Part shown: piece after piece, positions 16,761-26,133 of the stretch | Position numbering within the stretch: the stretch's first letter is position 1 | Layout of the letters: every line of letters starts with the position of its first letter | NCBI GenBank assembly: GCA_001896885.1 | Contig: MKRJ01000016.1 | Location: forward strand, 1-64,000 | Origin: Rhizobiales bacterium 65-79 | Lineage (GTDB): Bacteria; Pseudomonadota; Alphaproteobacteria; Rhizobiales; Rhizobiaceae | Length of the DNA: 64,000 bases | Reading direction: 5' to 3' | Translations under genes and position numbers: made by a program | The notes under the pieces: generated by a model | What the model saw: the letters and a program-made list of their open reading frames with translations, nothing else | Databases searched by the model: none | Told to the model about the DNA's origin: nothing

Positions 16761-18713
16761 ATGACGCATCGCCATCTCGGCGTCTGCTACTATCCCGAAC
16801 ACTGGCCCGAAGAGATGTGGACCGAGGATGCCGGACGCATGGCCGAACTCGGCCTGACCTATGTGCGCATCGGTGAATTCGCCTGGTCCAGGCTCGAGCC
16901 GGCCCGGGACGATCTGCAATTCGGCTGGCTGGAACAGGCGATCGACATCCTGCATGGGGCCGGGTTGAAGGTCGTCCTCGGCACGCCGACCGCCACGCCG
17001 CCGAAATGGCTGGTCGAGGAGATGCCGGATATGTTGCCCGTGGGCGCGGACGGACGGACGCGCGGCTTCGGCTCGCGTCGGCACTACGATTTCTCGCATC
17101 AGGGCTACCGGCGGGAATGCGCGCGCATCGTCACGCTCCTGGCCGACCGGTTCGGCCGGCATCCCGGCGTCGCCGCCTGGCAGATCGACAATGAATATGA
17201 CTGCCACCGCACCACGCTCTCCTATTCGCAGGCGGCGCTGGGGGCCTTCCGCGAATGGCTGCAGCAGAAATACCAGTCGCCGCAGGCGCTCAACCGCGCC
17301 TGGGGCAACGTCTTCTGGTCGATGGAATATGCCTCCTTCGAAGAGATCGAGCTGCCCATCGGCGCGGTCACCGAACTCAATCCGGCGCACCGGATGGATT
17401 TCCGCCGCTTCACCTCCGGAGAGGTGGCGAGCTTCAACCGGCTGCAGGCCGACATCATCCGCGCCCGTTCGCCGGGCCGCGACATCATCCACAATTTCAT
17501 GGGACGGACGCTCGCCTTCGATCATTTCGACGTCGGTTCCCAGCTCGACGTTTCGAGCTGGGATTCCTATCCGCTCGGTTTCCTGGAAGACCGCTCCGAC
17601 CAGGGCGACGAATGGAAGCGCCGCTTCGTCCGCGCCGGCGATCCCGACTTCCAGGCCTTCCACCACGACCTCTACCGCGCGACCTCCGGCGGGCGCTGGT
17701 GGGTCATGGAGCAGCAGCCCGGGCCGGTGAACTGGGCCCCGCACAATCCGGCGCCGCGCAAGGGCATGGTCCGACTGTGGAGCTGGGAGGCCTTCGCGCA
17801 TGGGGCTGAAACCGTCAGCTATTTCCGCTGGCGGCAGGCGCCTTTCGCGCAGGAGCAGATGCATGCCGGGCTGCTGAGGCCGGACAGCGTCGAAGCCGAA
17901 GGTTTCGCCGAGGCGAGGCAGGTGTCGGAGGAGATCGCCGCGCTCCACCTGCCGGGCGGCGGCAAGGCAGACGTGGCGATCGTCTTCGACTATCCCTCCG
18001 CCTGGGCCTGGGAAATCCAGCCGCAAGGCAAGGAATTCGACTATTTCAGGCTGATCTTCGATTTCTATCGTTCGCTGCGCCGGCTCGGCCTGTCCGTCGA
18101 TATCCTTCCGGCGACGACGGATGACCTGTCGGACTACCGGCTGGTCCTGGTGCCGGGGCTCTTCGCCTGGAACGAGACGCTCCGGAAGGCGCTTGCCAAT
18201 TACGAGGGCGTCGCGCTGATCGGGCCGCGCTCCGGCTCCAAGACGCCGGACTTCTCCATTCCCGGGCACATGCCGCCGGACCTGCCCGAAAGCTTTCCGG
18301 GCCTTGTCGTCTCCCGCGTCGAAACCCTGCGCGCCGACGTGCCGGTCGCGGTCGAAGGCGGCGGAACGCTGAAATTCTGGCGCGAGTTCGTCAAGCCCGG
18401 CGATGCCGAGGTGCCGATGGGGGCGCAGGACGGCTGGCCGGCGCTCGTCGGTCGCGGCCGGTTCAATTATCTCGCCGGCTGGCCGGACGAGACGCTGATG
18501 CGGCGCATCCTCGAAAGGCTCGCCAGGGAGGCCGGGATCGCGACGACATGGCTGCCCGAGGGTGTCCGCCTACGCTGCGACGGCAGGCATCTCTTCGCGG
18601 TGAACTACGGTGACCAGCCCTGCGATCTCGCCGCCTTCGGCATCGGCGGCAGGGTGCTGCTCGGCAGCCTGGTGCTCGAGCCTTCCGGCGTGACGATCCT
18701 GAAAGTCGCCTAG
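16761..18713 (+). CDS. Beta-galactosidase, glycoside hydrolase family 42
   Basis: A 650-residue cytoplasmic GH42 enzyme cleaving terminal beta-galactosides. Family marks are HLGVCYYPEHWPEEMW at the start, WQIDNEYDCH with the acid/base Glu145, the nucleophile Glu317 in WWVMEQQPGPVNW, RLWSWEAFAHGAETVSYFRW, and a trimerisation domain with LVLVPGLFAWNE. Length is normal. It lies 31 bases after dgoA, closing the galactoside operon. With the alpha-galactosidase it widens the substrate range to both anomers. Confidence 0.94.
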   Translation: MTHRHLGVCYYPEHWPEEMWTEDAGRMAELGLTYVRIGEFAWSRLEPARDDLQFGWLEQAIDILHGAGLKVVLGTPTATPPKWLVEEMPDMLPVGADGRTRGFGSRRHYDFSHQGYRRECARIVTLLADRFGRHPGVAAWQIDNEYDCHRTTLSYSQAALGAFREWLQQKYQSPQALNRAWGNVFWSMEYASFEEIELPIGAVTELNPAHRMDFRRFTSGEVASFNRLQADIIRARSPGRDIIHNFMGRTLAFDHFDVGSQLDVSSWDSYPLGFLEDRSDQGDEWKRRFVRAGDPDFQAFHHDLYRATSGGRWWVMEQQPGPVNWAPHNPAPRKGMVRLWSWEAFAHGAETVSYFRWRQAPFAQEQMHAGLLRPDSVEAEGFAEARQVSEEIAALHLPGGGKADVAIVFDYPSAWAWEIQPQGKEFDYFRLIFDFYRSLRRLGLSVDILPATTDDLSDYRLVLVPGLFAWNETLRKALANYEGVALIGPRSGSKTPDFSIPGHMPPDLPESFPGLVVSRVETLRADVPVAVEGGGTLKFWREFVKPGDAEVPMGAQDGWPALVGRGRFNYLAGWPDETLMRRILERLAREAGIATTWLPEGVRLRCDGRHLFAVNYGDQPCDLAAFGIGGRVLLGSLVLEPSGVTILKVA

Positions 18714-18732
18714 GCCGGCACAGTCTGGCATC

Positions 18733-21204
18733 ATGCGGAGGATGACCCTGCCGTCTCTCCCCGATCTTCCCGTCACCGCCGCGCTTCCGGAACTGCTCTC
18801 GCATCTCGAACGAGGCCGGAATGCCGTGCTCATCGCGCCGCCCGGCGCCGGCAAGACGACGCTCGTGCCGCTGGCACTGCTCGATGCTTCCTGGCGCGGC
18901 GACCGCAAGCTGCTGCTGCTCGAACCGCGCCGGCTCGCCGCGCGCGCGGCCGCGCGGCGGATGGCAAGCCTGCTCGGCGAGGAGGTCGGCGGGACCGTCG
19001 GCTACGCCATGCGGATGGACCGCCTTCTATCGGCGAAGACGCGCATCGTCGTCGTGACCGAGGGCGTTCTAGCGCGGATGATCATCGACGATCCGGAACT
19101 GCCCGAATACGCCGCGATCCTGTTCGACGAATTCCACGAGCGTTCGCTCGACGGCGATTTCGGGCTGGCGCTATCGCTCGACATCCAGCAGGCGCTGCGT
19201 CCGGACCTCAGGCTCCTGGTCATGTCCGCCACGCTCGAAGGCGGTCGCATGGCGGAAATCCTCGGCAACGCGGCGATCGTGGAAAGCGAAGGCCGCGCCT
19301 GGCCGGTCGAGATCCGCTATGAGGAGCGGTCGCGGGACATGCCGGTCGAGCAGGCGGTGGCGGCTGTCGCGCGCAGGGCGCTCGCCTCGGAAGCCGGCAG
19401 CATCCTCGCCTTCCTCCCCGGCCAGCGGGAGATCGAGAGGACGGCGGAGCGGCTGGCCGGCAACTTGCCGGTCAATACCGACATCGCGCCGCTTTTCGGC
19501 AATCTCGACGGGCGGGCCCAGGACGCTGCCATCCGGCCGCCAAGGGCCGGCCGCCGCAAGGTGGTGCTGGCCACATCGATCGCCGAGACCTCGATCACCA
19601 TCGACGGCGTGCGCATCGTGATCGACAGCGGATTGTCGCGCGTGCCGAAATTCGAGCCGTCGACCGGCCTGACGCGACTGGAGACCGTCCGTGTGTCGCG
19701 GGCCTCGGCCGACCAGCGCGCGGGCCGGGCCGGGCGTACGGAGCCGGGCGTCGCCATCCGCCTCTGGCGCGCCGAGCAGACCGCTTCGCTGCCCGCATTC
19801 GCCGCGCCCGAGATGTTCGAGGCCGACCTCTCCAGCCTCATGCTCGATTGCGCGGCTTTCGGGGTTAGCGATCCTGCGAGCCTGCGCTTCCCCGATCCGC
19901 CGCCGGCGGCGGCGCTGGCCGAGGCAAGGGCGCTGCTTGTCGAATTCGACGCGATCGACGCGAGCGGCCGGATCACACAGGCGGGGCAAGCCATGCGGCG
20001 GCTCGCCCTGCCGCCAAGGCTTGCCCATATGGTGGCGTTGGCCGCCAGAGCGGGCCAGGCGAAACAGGCGGCGGAACTCGCGGTGCTGCTCACCGAACGC
20101 GGCCTCGGCGGCAATGCCGTCGACCTCGATCAGCGGCTTCTCCGCTTCCGCTCCGACCGGTCTCCGCGTGCCGAGAGCGCGAAGGCGCTCGCCAGGCGGA
20201 TCGCCCGCACGGCCGGAAATCACCGCAAGGACGAAAATGCGACGGCGGGTGCGCTGCTTCTCCATGCCTGGCCCGACCGCGTGGCCCGCGCCCGCGGCGG
20301 ACCGGGGCGATACGTGCTGGCCAACGGCCGCGGCGGCGTGGTGGAAGAGACGGAGGCGCTGGCGCGGGAGGAATATCTGGTCGTCGCCGATCTGCAGGGC
20401 GGCGCCGCGAACAGTCGCATCGCCGGCGCAGCGGCGGTCTCGGAAGAGGAAATCCGCGCCGCACTCAGCCATCGCGCAAAGCGCGAGGCGGAAACGATCT
20501 TCGATCCACAGAAGCGATCGCTGCGAACGCGCGAGGTCGAACGGCTCGGCGCCCTCACGCTTGCCGAGCGGCAGACGCCCCCGCCCTCGGGCGATGCGGC
20601 CAACGAGGCGCTTCTCGCGGCCATACGAACCCATGGGCTGGCGATCCTGCCCTGGGAAAAGGCGGCCGTGACGCTCCGCGAGCGGCTCGGCTGGCTCCAT
20701 CGCGGTCTTGGGGCGCCCTGGCCCGACATGTCGGACGAAGCGTTGCTCGGCGAGCTGGAGAACTGGCTGTTGCCCTTTCTGCCGGGGAAAGCCTCGCTCG
20801 ACGCGCTCGGCGCGGAGGTGCTCCGCCAGGCGCTGCTGTCGCGCGTGCCGCACGCGCTCCAGCGCGAGGTGGACCGCCTGGCGCCGACCCATTTCCGCGC
20901 GCCTTCGGGAAGTGCCGTCCCGATCCGCTATGATGGCGAGCAGCCGCTTCTCTCGATCCGCGTCCAGGAACTCTTCGGCCTCGACCGGCACCCGGCCATC
21001 GCCGGCGGAACCGTCCCGCTGACACTCGAACTCCTGTCGCCGGCGCACCGCCCGATCCAGACCACGCGCGACCTCCCCGGCTTCTGGCGCGGATCCTGGG
21101 CCGACGTGCGCGCCGACATGCGTGGCCGCTATCCCAAGCATGTCTGGCCGGAAAACCCGCTCCAGGCGCAGGCGACCGCGCGCGCCAAGCCGAGGGCCGG
21201 CTGA
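18733..21204 (+). CDS. hrpB: ATP-dependent RNA helicase HrpB
   Basis: An 823-residue DEAH-box helicase, the usual HrpB length. Visible motifs are Walker A APPGAGKTT, DEFHERS (DEAH variant typical of HrpB), SATLE, TSIAETSITIDG and QRAGRAGR, plus the HrpB C-terminal domain with LPWEKAAVTLRERL and ending GRYPKHVWPENP. It begins 20 bases after the beta-galactosidase stop. It could be read through from that operon, but it is a housekeeping gene and probably has its own promoter. Alternative start at 18742. Confidence 0.94.
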   Translation: MRRMTLPSLPDLPVTAALPELLSHLERGRNAVLIAPPGAGKTTLVPLALLDASWRGDRKLLLLEPRRLAARAAARRMASLLGEEVGGTVGYAMRMDRLLSAKTRIVVVTEGVLARMIIDDPELPEYAAILFDEFHERSLDGDFGLALSLDIQQALRPDLRLLVMSATLEGGRMAEILGNAAIVESEGRAWPVEIRYEERSRDMPVEQAVAAVARRALASEAGSILAFLPGQREIERTAERLAGNLPVNTDIAPLFGNLDGRAQDAAIRPPRAGRRKVVLATSIAETSITIDGVRIVIDSGLSRVPKFEPSTGLTRLETVRVSRASADQRAGRAGRTEPGVAIRLWRAEQTASLPAFAAPEMFEADLSSLMLDCAAFGVSDPASLRFPDPPPAAALAEARALLVEFDAIDASGRITQAGQAMRRLALPPRLAHMVALAARAGQAKQAAELAVLLTERGLGGNAVDLDQRLLRFRSDRSPRAESAKALARRIARTAGNHRKDENATAGALLLHAWPDRVARARGGPGRYVLANGRGGVVEETEALAREEYLVVADLQGGAANSRIAGAAAVSEEEIRAALSHRAKREAETIFDPQKRSLRTREVERLGALTLAERQTPPPSGDAANEALLAAIRTHGLAILPWEKAAVTLRERLGWLHRGLGAPWPDMSDEALLGELENWLLPFLPGKASLDALGAEVLRQALLSRVPHALQREVDRLAPTHFRAPSGSAVPIRYDGEQPLLSIRVQELFGLDRHPAIAGGTVPLTLELLSPAHRPIQTTRDLPGFWRGSWADVRADMRGRYPKHVWPENPLQAQATARAKPRAG

Positions 21205-21253
21205 CGATCGTTATTCGCTTGGCTCGATGCCGCGCCCGGAGCATAAGCACGCG

Positions 21254-22570
21254 ATGACGCAGGAACTCCATGCTCCCGACCCCGTGCAAGGCAGCCAGCT
21301 CAGGCTGACGACGCTCATCCGCCTGCGCTGGATGGCGATCGTCGGGCAGAGCGCGGCGGTGATGGTCGTCGCCTATGCGCTGCGCTTTCCGGTGCCGGTC
21401 AGCCTCTGTTTCGCGCTGATCGCCTGTTCGGCATGGCTCAACCTCATTCTCGCCTTCCGCTACCCCGCTACCCAGCGCCTCGGTCCCAGCGCGGCCTTCG
21501 CCATTCTGATATTCGACGCGGTCCAGCTCGCCGGTCTCCTCTACGTGACCGGCGGACTGACCAATCCGTTCTCGGTCCTGATGACCGTGCCGGTCGTCAT
21601 CTCGGCAACGTCGCTTTCGCTGAGGCTGACGGTGCTGCTCGGCGTCATCACCATCGGCGCGGCGACGCTGCTCGCCTTTCTCCATTATCCGCTGCCCTGG
21701 TTCCCGGAGAGCGAACTCCCGATGCCTTTCGTCTATGTGGCGGGCATGTGGGGGGCGGTCGTCTCCTCGATCGCCTTCACCGGCCTCTACGCCTGGCGGG
21801 TGGCGGAGGAGGCAAGGCTGCTGGCGACCGCATTGTCGGCGACCGAACTGGTGCTGCAGCGCGAGCAGCATCTTTCAGCGCTCGACGGACTGGCGGCGGC
21901 GGCGGCGCACGAACTCGGCACGCCGCTGGCCACCATCACGCTCGTCGCCAAGGAGATGCAGCGCGCGCTCGGCGACGATCCGCGCTACTCGGAAGACGTG
22001 ACGCTGCTGCGCTCGCAGAGCGAACGCTGCCGCGAGATCCTGAAGCGCCTGACCAGCCTCTCCTCGGAAGGCGAGGCGCATATGGCACAGCTTCCGATCA
22101 CCTCGCTGATCGAGGAGGTGACGGCGCCGCACCGCGATTTCGGCATCGCCATCAAGCTGGAGCCGGGACAGAGGATCGGTTCCGAACCGGTGGCCCGGCG
22201 CAATCCGGGCGTGCTCTACGGGCTTGGCAACATCGTCGAGAACGCCGTCGATTTCGCGCGCGAACAGGTGACGGTCCGCTGGCGCTGGGACGCGGAGCTC
22301 GTCTCCATCGACATCATCGATGACGGTCCCGGATTCCCGCCCGAGATACTCGACCGCATCGGCGAGCCCTATATGACGACCAGACAGGCCTCGGAACAAG
22401 GCGGAGGCCTCGGGCTCGGACTGTTCATCGCCAAGACGCTGATCGAGCGGTCCGGCGCCACGATCCGCTTCACCAACGGCGCCAGGCCGGGCATGGGCGC
22501 GACGGTCGGGATCGCGTGGCCGCGGGCCGCCTTCGTGACGGGCAAAACGAGCGGCGCCACACCATATTAG
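21254..22570 (+). CDS. actS: Redox-sensing histidine kinase ActS/RegB/PrrB
   Basis: A 438-residue membrane kinase of the global redox two-component system. It has six hydrophobic segments within residues 20-185. The ubiquinone-sensing heptad GGLTNPF is at 100-106 and the H-box HELGTPLATI has His219. The redox-active cysteine is in ERCREIL (Cys259), and the ATPase boxes are NIVENAVDFA, DDGPGFPPEIL and GGGLGLGLFIAKTL. In the family, oxidised quinone and cysteine oxidation switch the kinase off under aerobic conditions. An in-frame ATG nine codons upstream (21227) is an alternative start. The partner regulator follows directly. Confidence 0.93.
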   Translation: MTQELHAPDPVQGSQLRLTTLIRLRWMAIVGQSAAVMVVAYALRFPVPVSLCFALIACSAWLNLILAFRYPATQRLGPSAAFAILIFDAVQLAGLLYVTGGLTNPFSVLMTVPVVISATSLSLRLTVLLGVITIGAATLLAFLHYPLPWFPESELPMPFVYVAGMWGAVVSSIAFTGLYAWRVAEEARLLATALSATELVLQREQHLSALDGLAAAAAHELGTPLATITLVAKEMQRALGDDPRYSEDVTLLRSQSERCREILKRLTSLSSEGEAHMAQLPITSLIEEVTAPHRDFGIAIKLEPGQRIGSEPVARRNPGVLYGLGNIVENAVDFAREQVTVRWRWDAELVSIDIIDDGPGFPPEILDRIGEPYMTTRQASEQGGGLGLGLFIAKTLIERSGATIRFTNGARPGMGATVGIAWPRAAFVTGKTSGATPY

Positions 22571-22631
22571 CGCCGACGCTCCCCGCAAACTTCCGCGCCA
22601 GGCGATTTTGAAATATGAAGGAAGAAAAGAG

Positions 22632-23207
22632 ATGATGGACATGACGATGGAAGCACCAGAAGCGGCCAAGGGCCCCGCGGGCGAAGACCGCTCGCTGCTC
22701 ATCGTGGACGACGACAAGCCCTTCCTGACCCGGCTGGCACGCGCCATGGAAGGCCGCGGCTTCGAGGTCGATACGGCGGAAAGCGTCGAGGAAGCCGTCG
22801 CCAAGACGAAGCTCAAGGCGCCCGCCTTCGCCGTGATCGACATGCGGCTCGGCGACGGCAACGGGCTCGACGTGGTGCAGGCGATCCGCGACCGGCGCGC
22901 CGACGCCAAGACGGTCATCCTCACCGGCTACGGCAACATCGCCACCGCCGTGACCGCGGTGAAACTCGGCGCCGTCGACTACCTGTCGAAGCCCGCCGAC
23001 GCCGACGACGTCTATGCGGCGCTGACACGCAGCGGAGCCGAGAAGGCCGCGCCGCCCGAAAACCCGATGTCGGCCGATCGCGTGCGCTGGGAGCATATCC
23101 AGCGGGTCTATGAAATGTGCGACCGCAACGTTTCTGAGACCGCGCGGCGGCTCAACATGCACCGGCGCACCCTGCAGCGCATCCTGGCCAAGCGCGCCCC
23201 GCGCTGA
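22632..23207 (+). CDS. actR: Redox response regulator ActR/RegA/PrrA
   Basis: A 191-residue regulator. The receiver domain has LLIVDDDKPF and phosphoacceptor Asp70 in VIDMRLGDGNG, with TGYGNIATAV and YLSKP. After a Pro-rich linker comes a Fis-type helix-turn-helix near the end (ETARRLNMHRRTLQRIL). It would control energy-generating and carbon-fixation-type genes in answer to ActS. The ATG at 22632 is chosen because AAGGAAG lies upstream; a TTG further left is weaker. The gap to actS is 61 bases. It is convergent with the XRE gene, 2 bases between stops. Confidence 0.95.
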   Translation: MMDMTMEAPEAAKGPAGEDRSLLIVDDDKPFLTRLARAMEGRGFEVDTAESVEEAVAKTKLKAPAFAVIDMRLGDGNGLDVVQAIRDRRADAKTVILTGYGNIATAVTAVKLGAVDYLSKPADADDVYAALTRSGAEKAAPPENPMSADRVRWEHIQRVYEMCDRNVSETARRLNMHRRTLQRILAKRAPR

Positions 23208-23209
23208 AC

Positions 23210-23572
23210 CTACCGGCTTCGCATTCCGCGCAACTGCCCGGTCAGCGCCTCGATCTGCTCCTCGCTCAGGGATGAAATCGTCTGGGCGAGCAGGTTGGAG
23301 AGTTCGGTCGCGCGCGGCGAGAGCCCGGCCGTGTCGATGACCACGCGGGGATCGGACCGCACGGCCAGGCGCTGGAGCTCCTCGGCGTCGTCCCAGATGA
23401 TGTTGAAGAAGCCGATGATCTTCTGCACCATCGCCCAGTTCGGGACGCCGCGACGCCCATGTTCGAGCGCGGAAAGATAGGCCGGACTGACCCCGATGGC
23501 GGCGGCCATGTCACGCTGGGCGATACCGCGCTCGCGCCGGAGCGACCTCAGCTTCTCGCCGAAAGGCGTCAT
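23210..23572 (-). CDS. XRE family helix-turn-helix regulator
   Basis: A 120-residue protein with an N-terminal Cro/C1-type helix-turn-helix (LRRERGIAQRDMAAAIGVSPAYLSALEHGRRG, residues about 10-41) and a helical C-terminal part (SSLSEEQIEALTGQL). It overlaps the Smr gene start by 4 bases (stop/start overlap), so it is the last gene of the Tim44-like/mltA/smr transcript. That gene order is conserved in Rhizobiales. Target unknown. Confidence 0.9.
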   Translation of the reverse strand: MTPFGEKLRSLRRERGIAQRDMAAAIGVSPAYLSALEHGRRGVPNWAMVQKIIGFFNIIWDDAEELQRLAVRSDPRVVIDTAGLSPRATELSNLLAQTISSLSEEQIEALTGQLRGMRSR

Positions 23573-24120
23573 TTCAACCCGCCACCCTCCTGCCGGCGCA
23601 ACCTGACATAGATCGCGCCCGCGCCGCCATGTCGGCGCGACGCTCCTTCCTGTCCGCTCACCAGCGCGCGGAAAGGCGGCGTGGCGAACCAGGCCGGAAC
23701 GGCTCGTTTCAGGATACCATCGCTGCCAAAGGATTCGCCCTTGCCGGTGATGACCAGCACGTAACGACGGCCATCGGCATAGGCGCGGTGCAGGAAAGAC
23801 AGCAGAAGCGCATGCGCTTCGCTCTGCGTGAGGCCATGGAGATCGACGGTTCCGTCAATCGGTATGCGCCCCTTGGCAAGCTTCTTGCGGGTCGGAAGGT
23901 CGAGATGACGCGGCGCGGCATGCGGATCGCGCCTGGCGAGCGGTTCCCGCTGGATAGATGCCTGGCCCGCATCGGATGCCGGCCTTTCTATCAACTCCGG
24001 CTCCTCCAGATCGGCGAGGCCAGCCTGTTCGCGCCCCTTGAGCGGCAGGGTGGTGCGCGCGACGCGGGACCACAGGATGCGGTCCTCCATGGAGAGCGAC
24101 TTTCCGCCCGCCCCGCTCAC
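23569..24120 (-). CDS. Smr domain protein
   Basis: A 183-residue protein with a C-terminal Smr (small MutS-related) domain: DLHGLTQSEAHALLLSFLHRA, VLVITGKG and the GAGAIYVRLRR end. Smr domains bind or nick nucleic acids, and several act as RNA endonucleases in ribosome rescue. The GTG start at 24120 overlaps the mltA stop (GTGA), and MEDRILWSRVARTT is the conserved family N-terminus. In order it follows mltA and precedes the XRE regulator. Confidence 0.9.
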   Translation of the reverse strand: MSGAGGKSLSMEDRILWSRVARTTLPLKGREQAGLADLEEPELIERPASDAGQASIQREPLARRDPHAAPRHLDLPTRKKLAKGRIPIDGTVDLHGLTQSEAHALLLSFLHRAYADGRRYVLVITGKGESFGSDGILKRAVPAWFATPPFRALVSGQEGASRRHGGAGAIYVRLRRQEGGGLK

Positions 24121-25223
24121 GCCGCCTTCCCTCCAAGCAATCGGCGCGGGACCAAGGCATAGAACCCGGCCTGGTGGCGGATTACGCCTGCGATCTCGCC
24201 GGCGGCGGCGCCGGAACCCGTGAAAATGTCGCCTCGGGCGGGTCCGAGAATCGCGGAGCCGGTGTCCTGAGCGATCATCAGGCGAGCGAAAGGCTTTCCA
24301 TCGAACGCGGTCAGAGACGGCGCATCGATGAAAAAGGGCGTACCGAACGTGTGCAGCAGGCGATCGACGGCGAGGGAGCGGCCGGCCGTCAGCTGGACCT
24401 TCGCCGCCGCTATGGGGCCGGCATCGATATCTCCGACAGCGGTTTCCCGGAAAAAGATGAAGGAGCGGTTGCGCCAAAGGATCTCGTCGGTCCGCTTCGG
24501 GTTGGCGCGGAACCATGCACGAATGGACTGCATCGTCACCTCGTCGCGCGGAATCTCGCCGCGTGCCGCCAGTACCCCGCCGGGGCCGGTGAAGGGATGG
24601 CCGGACTTGGCCGCATAAGTGACGCGCAGGACCTCTCCGCCGTCCAATAGCAGACGAGCGGCGCCCTGCACGTGGACGAAAAAGAGATCGACCTTGTCGG
24701 CAAGCCAGGCGATCACCGGAGCGCGTCCGGCAAGGGCGCCGCTTTCGATCTCCCGGCGGTCGAAATATTCGATGATGCCCTCAGGAGTGCGGCGGCCGAA
24801 GGCAAAGGAGGGATCAAGGCCGGTCGGCCGGTTCGACCGGTCGAGATCGACGAGGTCGTCGGGCCGGGCGTAGAGCGGAAAGCGGTAATGCCGCGTCTCG
24901 ACGCGCGAGGCGGGCAGTTCCGGCTCGTAGAAGCCGGTGACGAAGCCGGCTTCCGCCGGCGCCGACGACACGAGACAGGGCTGGAAATGCCTCTCGAAGA
25001 AAGCGTGGAGACTTTGAGGAGCGGCGACCCCCCTCGCCTCCTCGAATGCATCGGCGAGAGCATCGAACGGCACTCCGAGCGAACCGCTTCGATAAGGCTT
25101 CGGCGCCGTCGCGATATAGAGCGCGGACCGCCGGAACGCGGCATAGGCGCCGGCCGCGTCGTCATCTGCCCAGCCCCTCAGGCGAGAATAGTCGGCCGGC
25201 GAGAAAATCGGGGAAAGCGTCAT
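24117..25223 (-). CDS. mltA: Membrane-bound lytic murein transglycosylase A
   Basis: A 368-residue peptidoglycan-cleaving enzyme producing 1,6-anhydromuropeptides. MltA and 3D-domain marks are TGFYEPELPASR, YRFPLYARPDDLVDLD, VAYAAKSGHPFTG-like (here VTYAAKSGHPFTGPGG), RNRSFIFFRE and MIAQDTGSAILGPARGDIFTGSG, with the catalytic Asp in the QDTG segment. No clear signal peptide is seen at this start, which is common in rhizobial annotations. It lies 37 bases after the Tim44-like gene. Confidence 0.92.
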   Translation of the reverse strand: MTLSPIFSPADYSRLRGWADDDAAGAYAAFRRSALYIATAPKPYRSGSLGVPFDALADAFEEARGVAAPQSLHAFFERHFQPCLVSSAPAEAGFVTGFYEPELPASRVETRHYRFPLYARPDDLVDLDRSNRPTGLDPSFAFGRRTPEGIIEYFDRREIESGALAGRAPVIAWLADKVDLFFVHVQGAARLLLDGGEVLRVTYAAKSGHPFTGPGGVLAARGEIPRDEVTMQSIRAWFRANPKRTDEILWRNRSFIFFRETAVGDIDAGPIAAAKVQLTAGRSLAVDRLLHTFGTPFFIDAPSLTAFDGKPFARLMIAQDTGSAILGPARGDIFTGSGAAAGEIAGVIRHQAGFYALVPRRLLGGKAA

Positions 25224-25260
25224 CGGGCGCCGCCAACGGTCGAGGCCGTGTGGCCCGGAA

Positions 25261-25962
25261 TCAGTCTTCCGCCTCGGTCGCGACCAGTTTCCAGTTTGGA
25301 TCGTTCGAGCGCGTGTCCCTGGAGAAGGTCCACACGTCCTTCACCTCGGCGACCGTTTCCGGATCCCCGTCGATCACCTCGCCCGCCTTGTCGCGGGTCG
25401 CCGAGATCAATTCGCTGACGATGCGCAAAGTGACATAGGCCTCGTTGCCCTTCATCTCGGCCGAGACGATATCGGCCTTGTCTATGCCGACGAAGGAGGA
25501 CTGGACCTTCTCGGAGCGCGTCTCGCGTTCGGCGATGGCGGCGACGAAGCCGTCGAAGACCTCCCGGGACAGAAGATTCTTCAAGGTCCGCCGGTCGCCG
25601 TCGGCATAGGCCAGGACGATCATCTCGTAAGCCATCTTGGCACCGTCGACGAATATCTTCGGATCGAAGGAGGCGTCGGCGTTCCTGATGGCGCGCAGGC
25701 TCGCATTGAGGTCGGTGCCCGGCTTGGCGAAAGCATCGATGGTGGCGTAGTTGGTCTCGGTATCCGCGCCCGAGCGCCGGCGCGGCAGGGAGACGACGTT
25801 CTCGGGCGCCGCCGAAGCGTCCTGGTTGGCGGGCTTGCGCGAATAGGGGTCGAAAGGCGGGCGTTCGTTGCCCGTGCGGCGACCGAGCACGCTTCGCAGC
25901 TGATAGAAGATCACGACCGCCGCGACCAGAAAGAATATCGTGCCGATGTCAAAAAATTCCAT
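25261..25962 (-). CDS. Tim44/TimA-like domain protein
   Basis: A 233-residue protein with one N-terminal membrane segment (MEFFDIGTIFFLVAAVVIFYQL). After a basic linker comes a C-terminal Tim44-like domain ending WTFSRDTRSNDPNWKLVATEAE. The start at 25962 follows GGCGGAAG. Family members in alphaproteobacteria are thought to act near the Sec/respiratory membrane, but the role is not settled. Conserved order: Tim44-like, mltA, smr. Confidence 0.88.
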   Translation of the reverse strand: MEFFDIGTIFFLVAAVVIFYQLRSVLGRRTGNERPPFDPYSRKPANQDASAAPENVVSLPRRRSGADTETNYATIDAFAKPGTDLNASLRAIRNADASFDPKIFVDGAKMAYEMIVLAYADGDRRTLKNLLSREVFDGFVAAIAERETRSEKVQSSFVGIDKADIVSAEMKGNEAYVTLRIVSELISATRDKAGEVIDGDPETVAEVKDVWTFSRDTRSNDPNWKLVATEAED

Positions 25963-26133
25963 GTCTTCCGCCAATGACGCCAACCCTGACACGACTGCGC
26001 GGCCGAGTGCGCACACCACAGTATCAGCCTATTTTCATATAGAACGCCTGACTTGATCATTCAAATGCGACGAATCGAGCACTATGTACGGACCGAAGGC
26101 GGAATGAACGTCTCGACCTGACGGAAAGGCAAC

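Noticed and set aside
19171-21141. 656-codon open frame on the minus strand
   Set aside because: Antisense to hrpB, which has full helicase motifs; GC-rich shadow.
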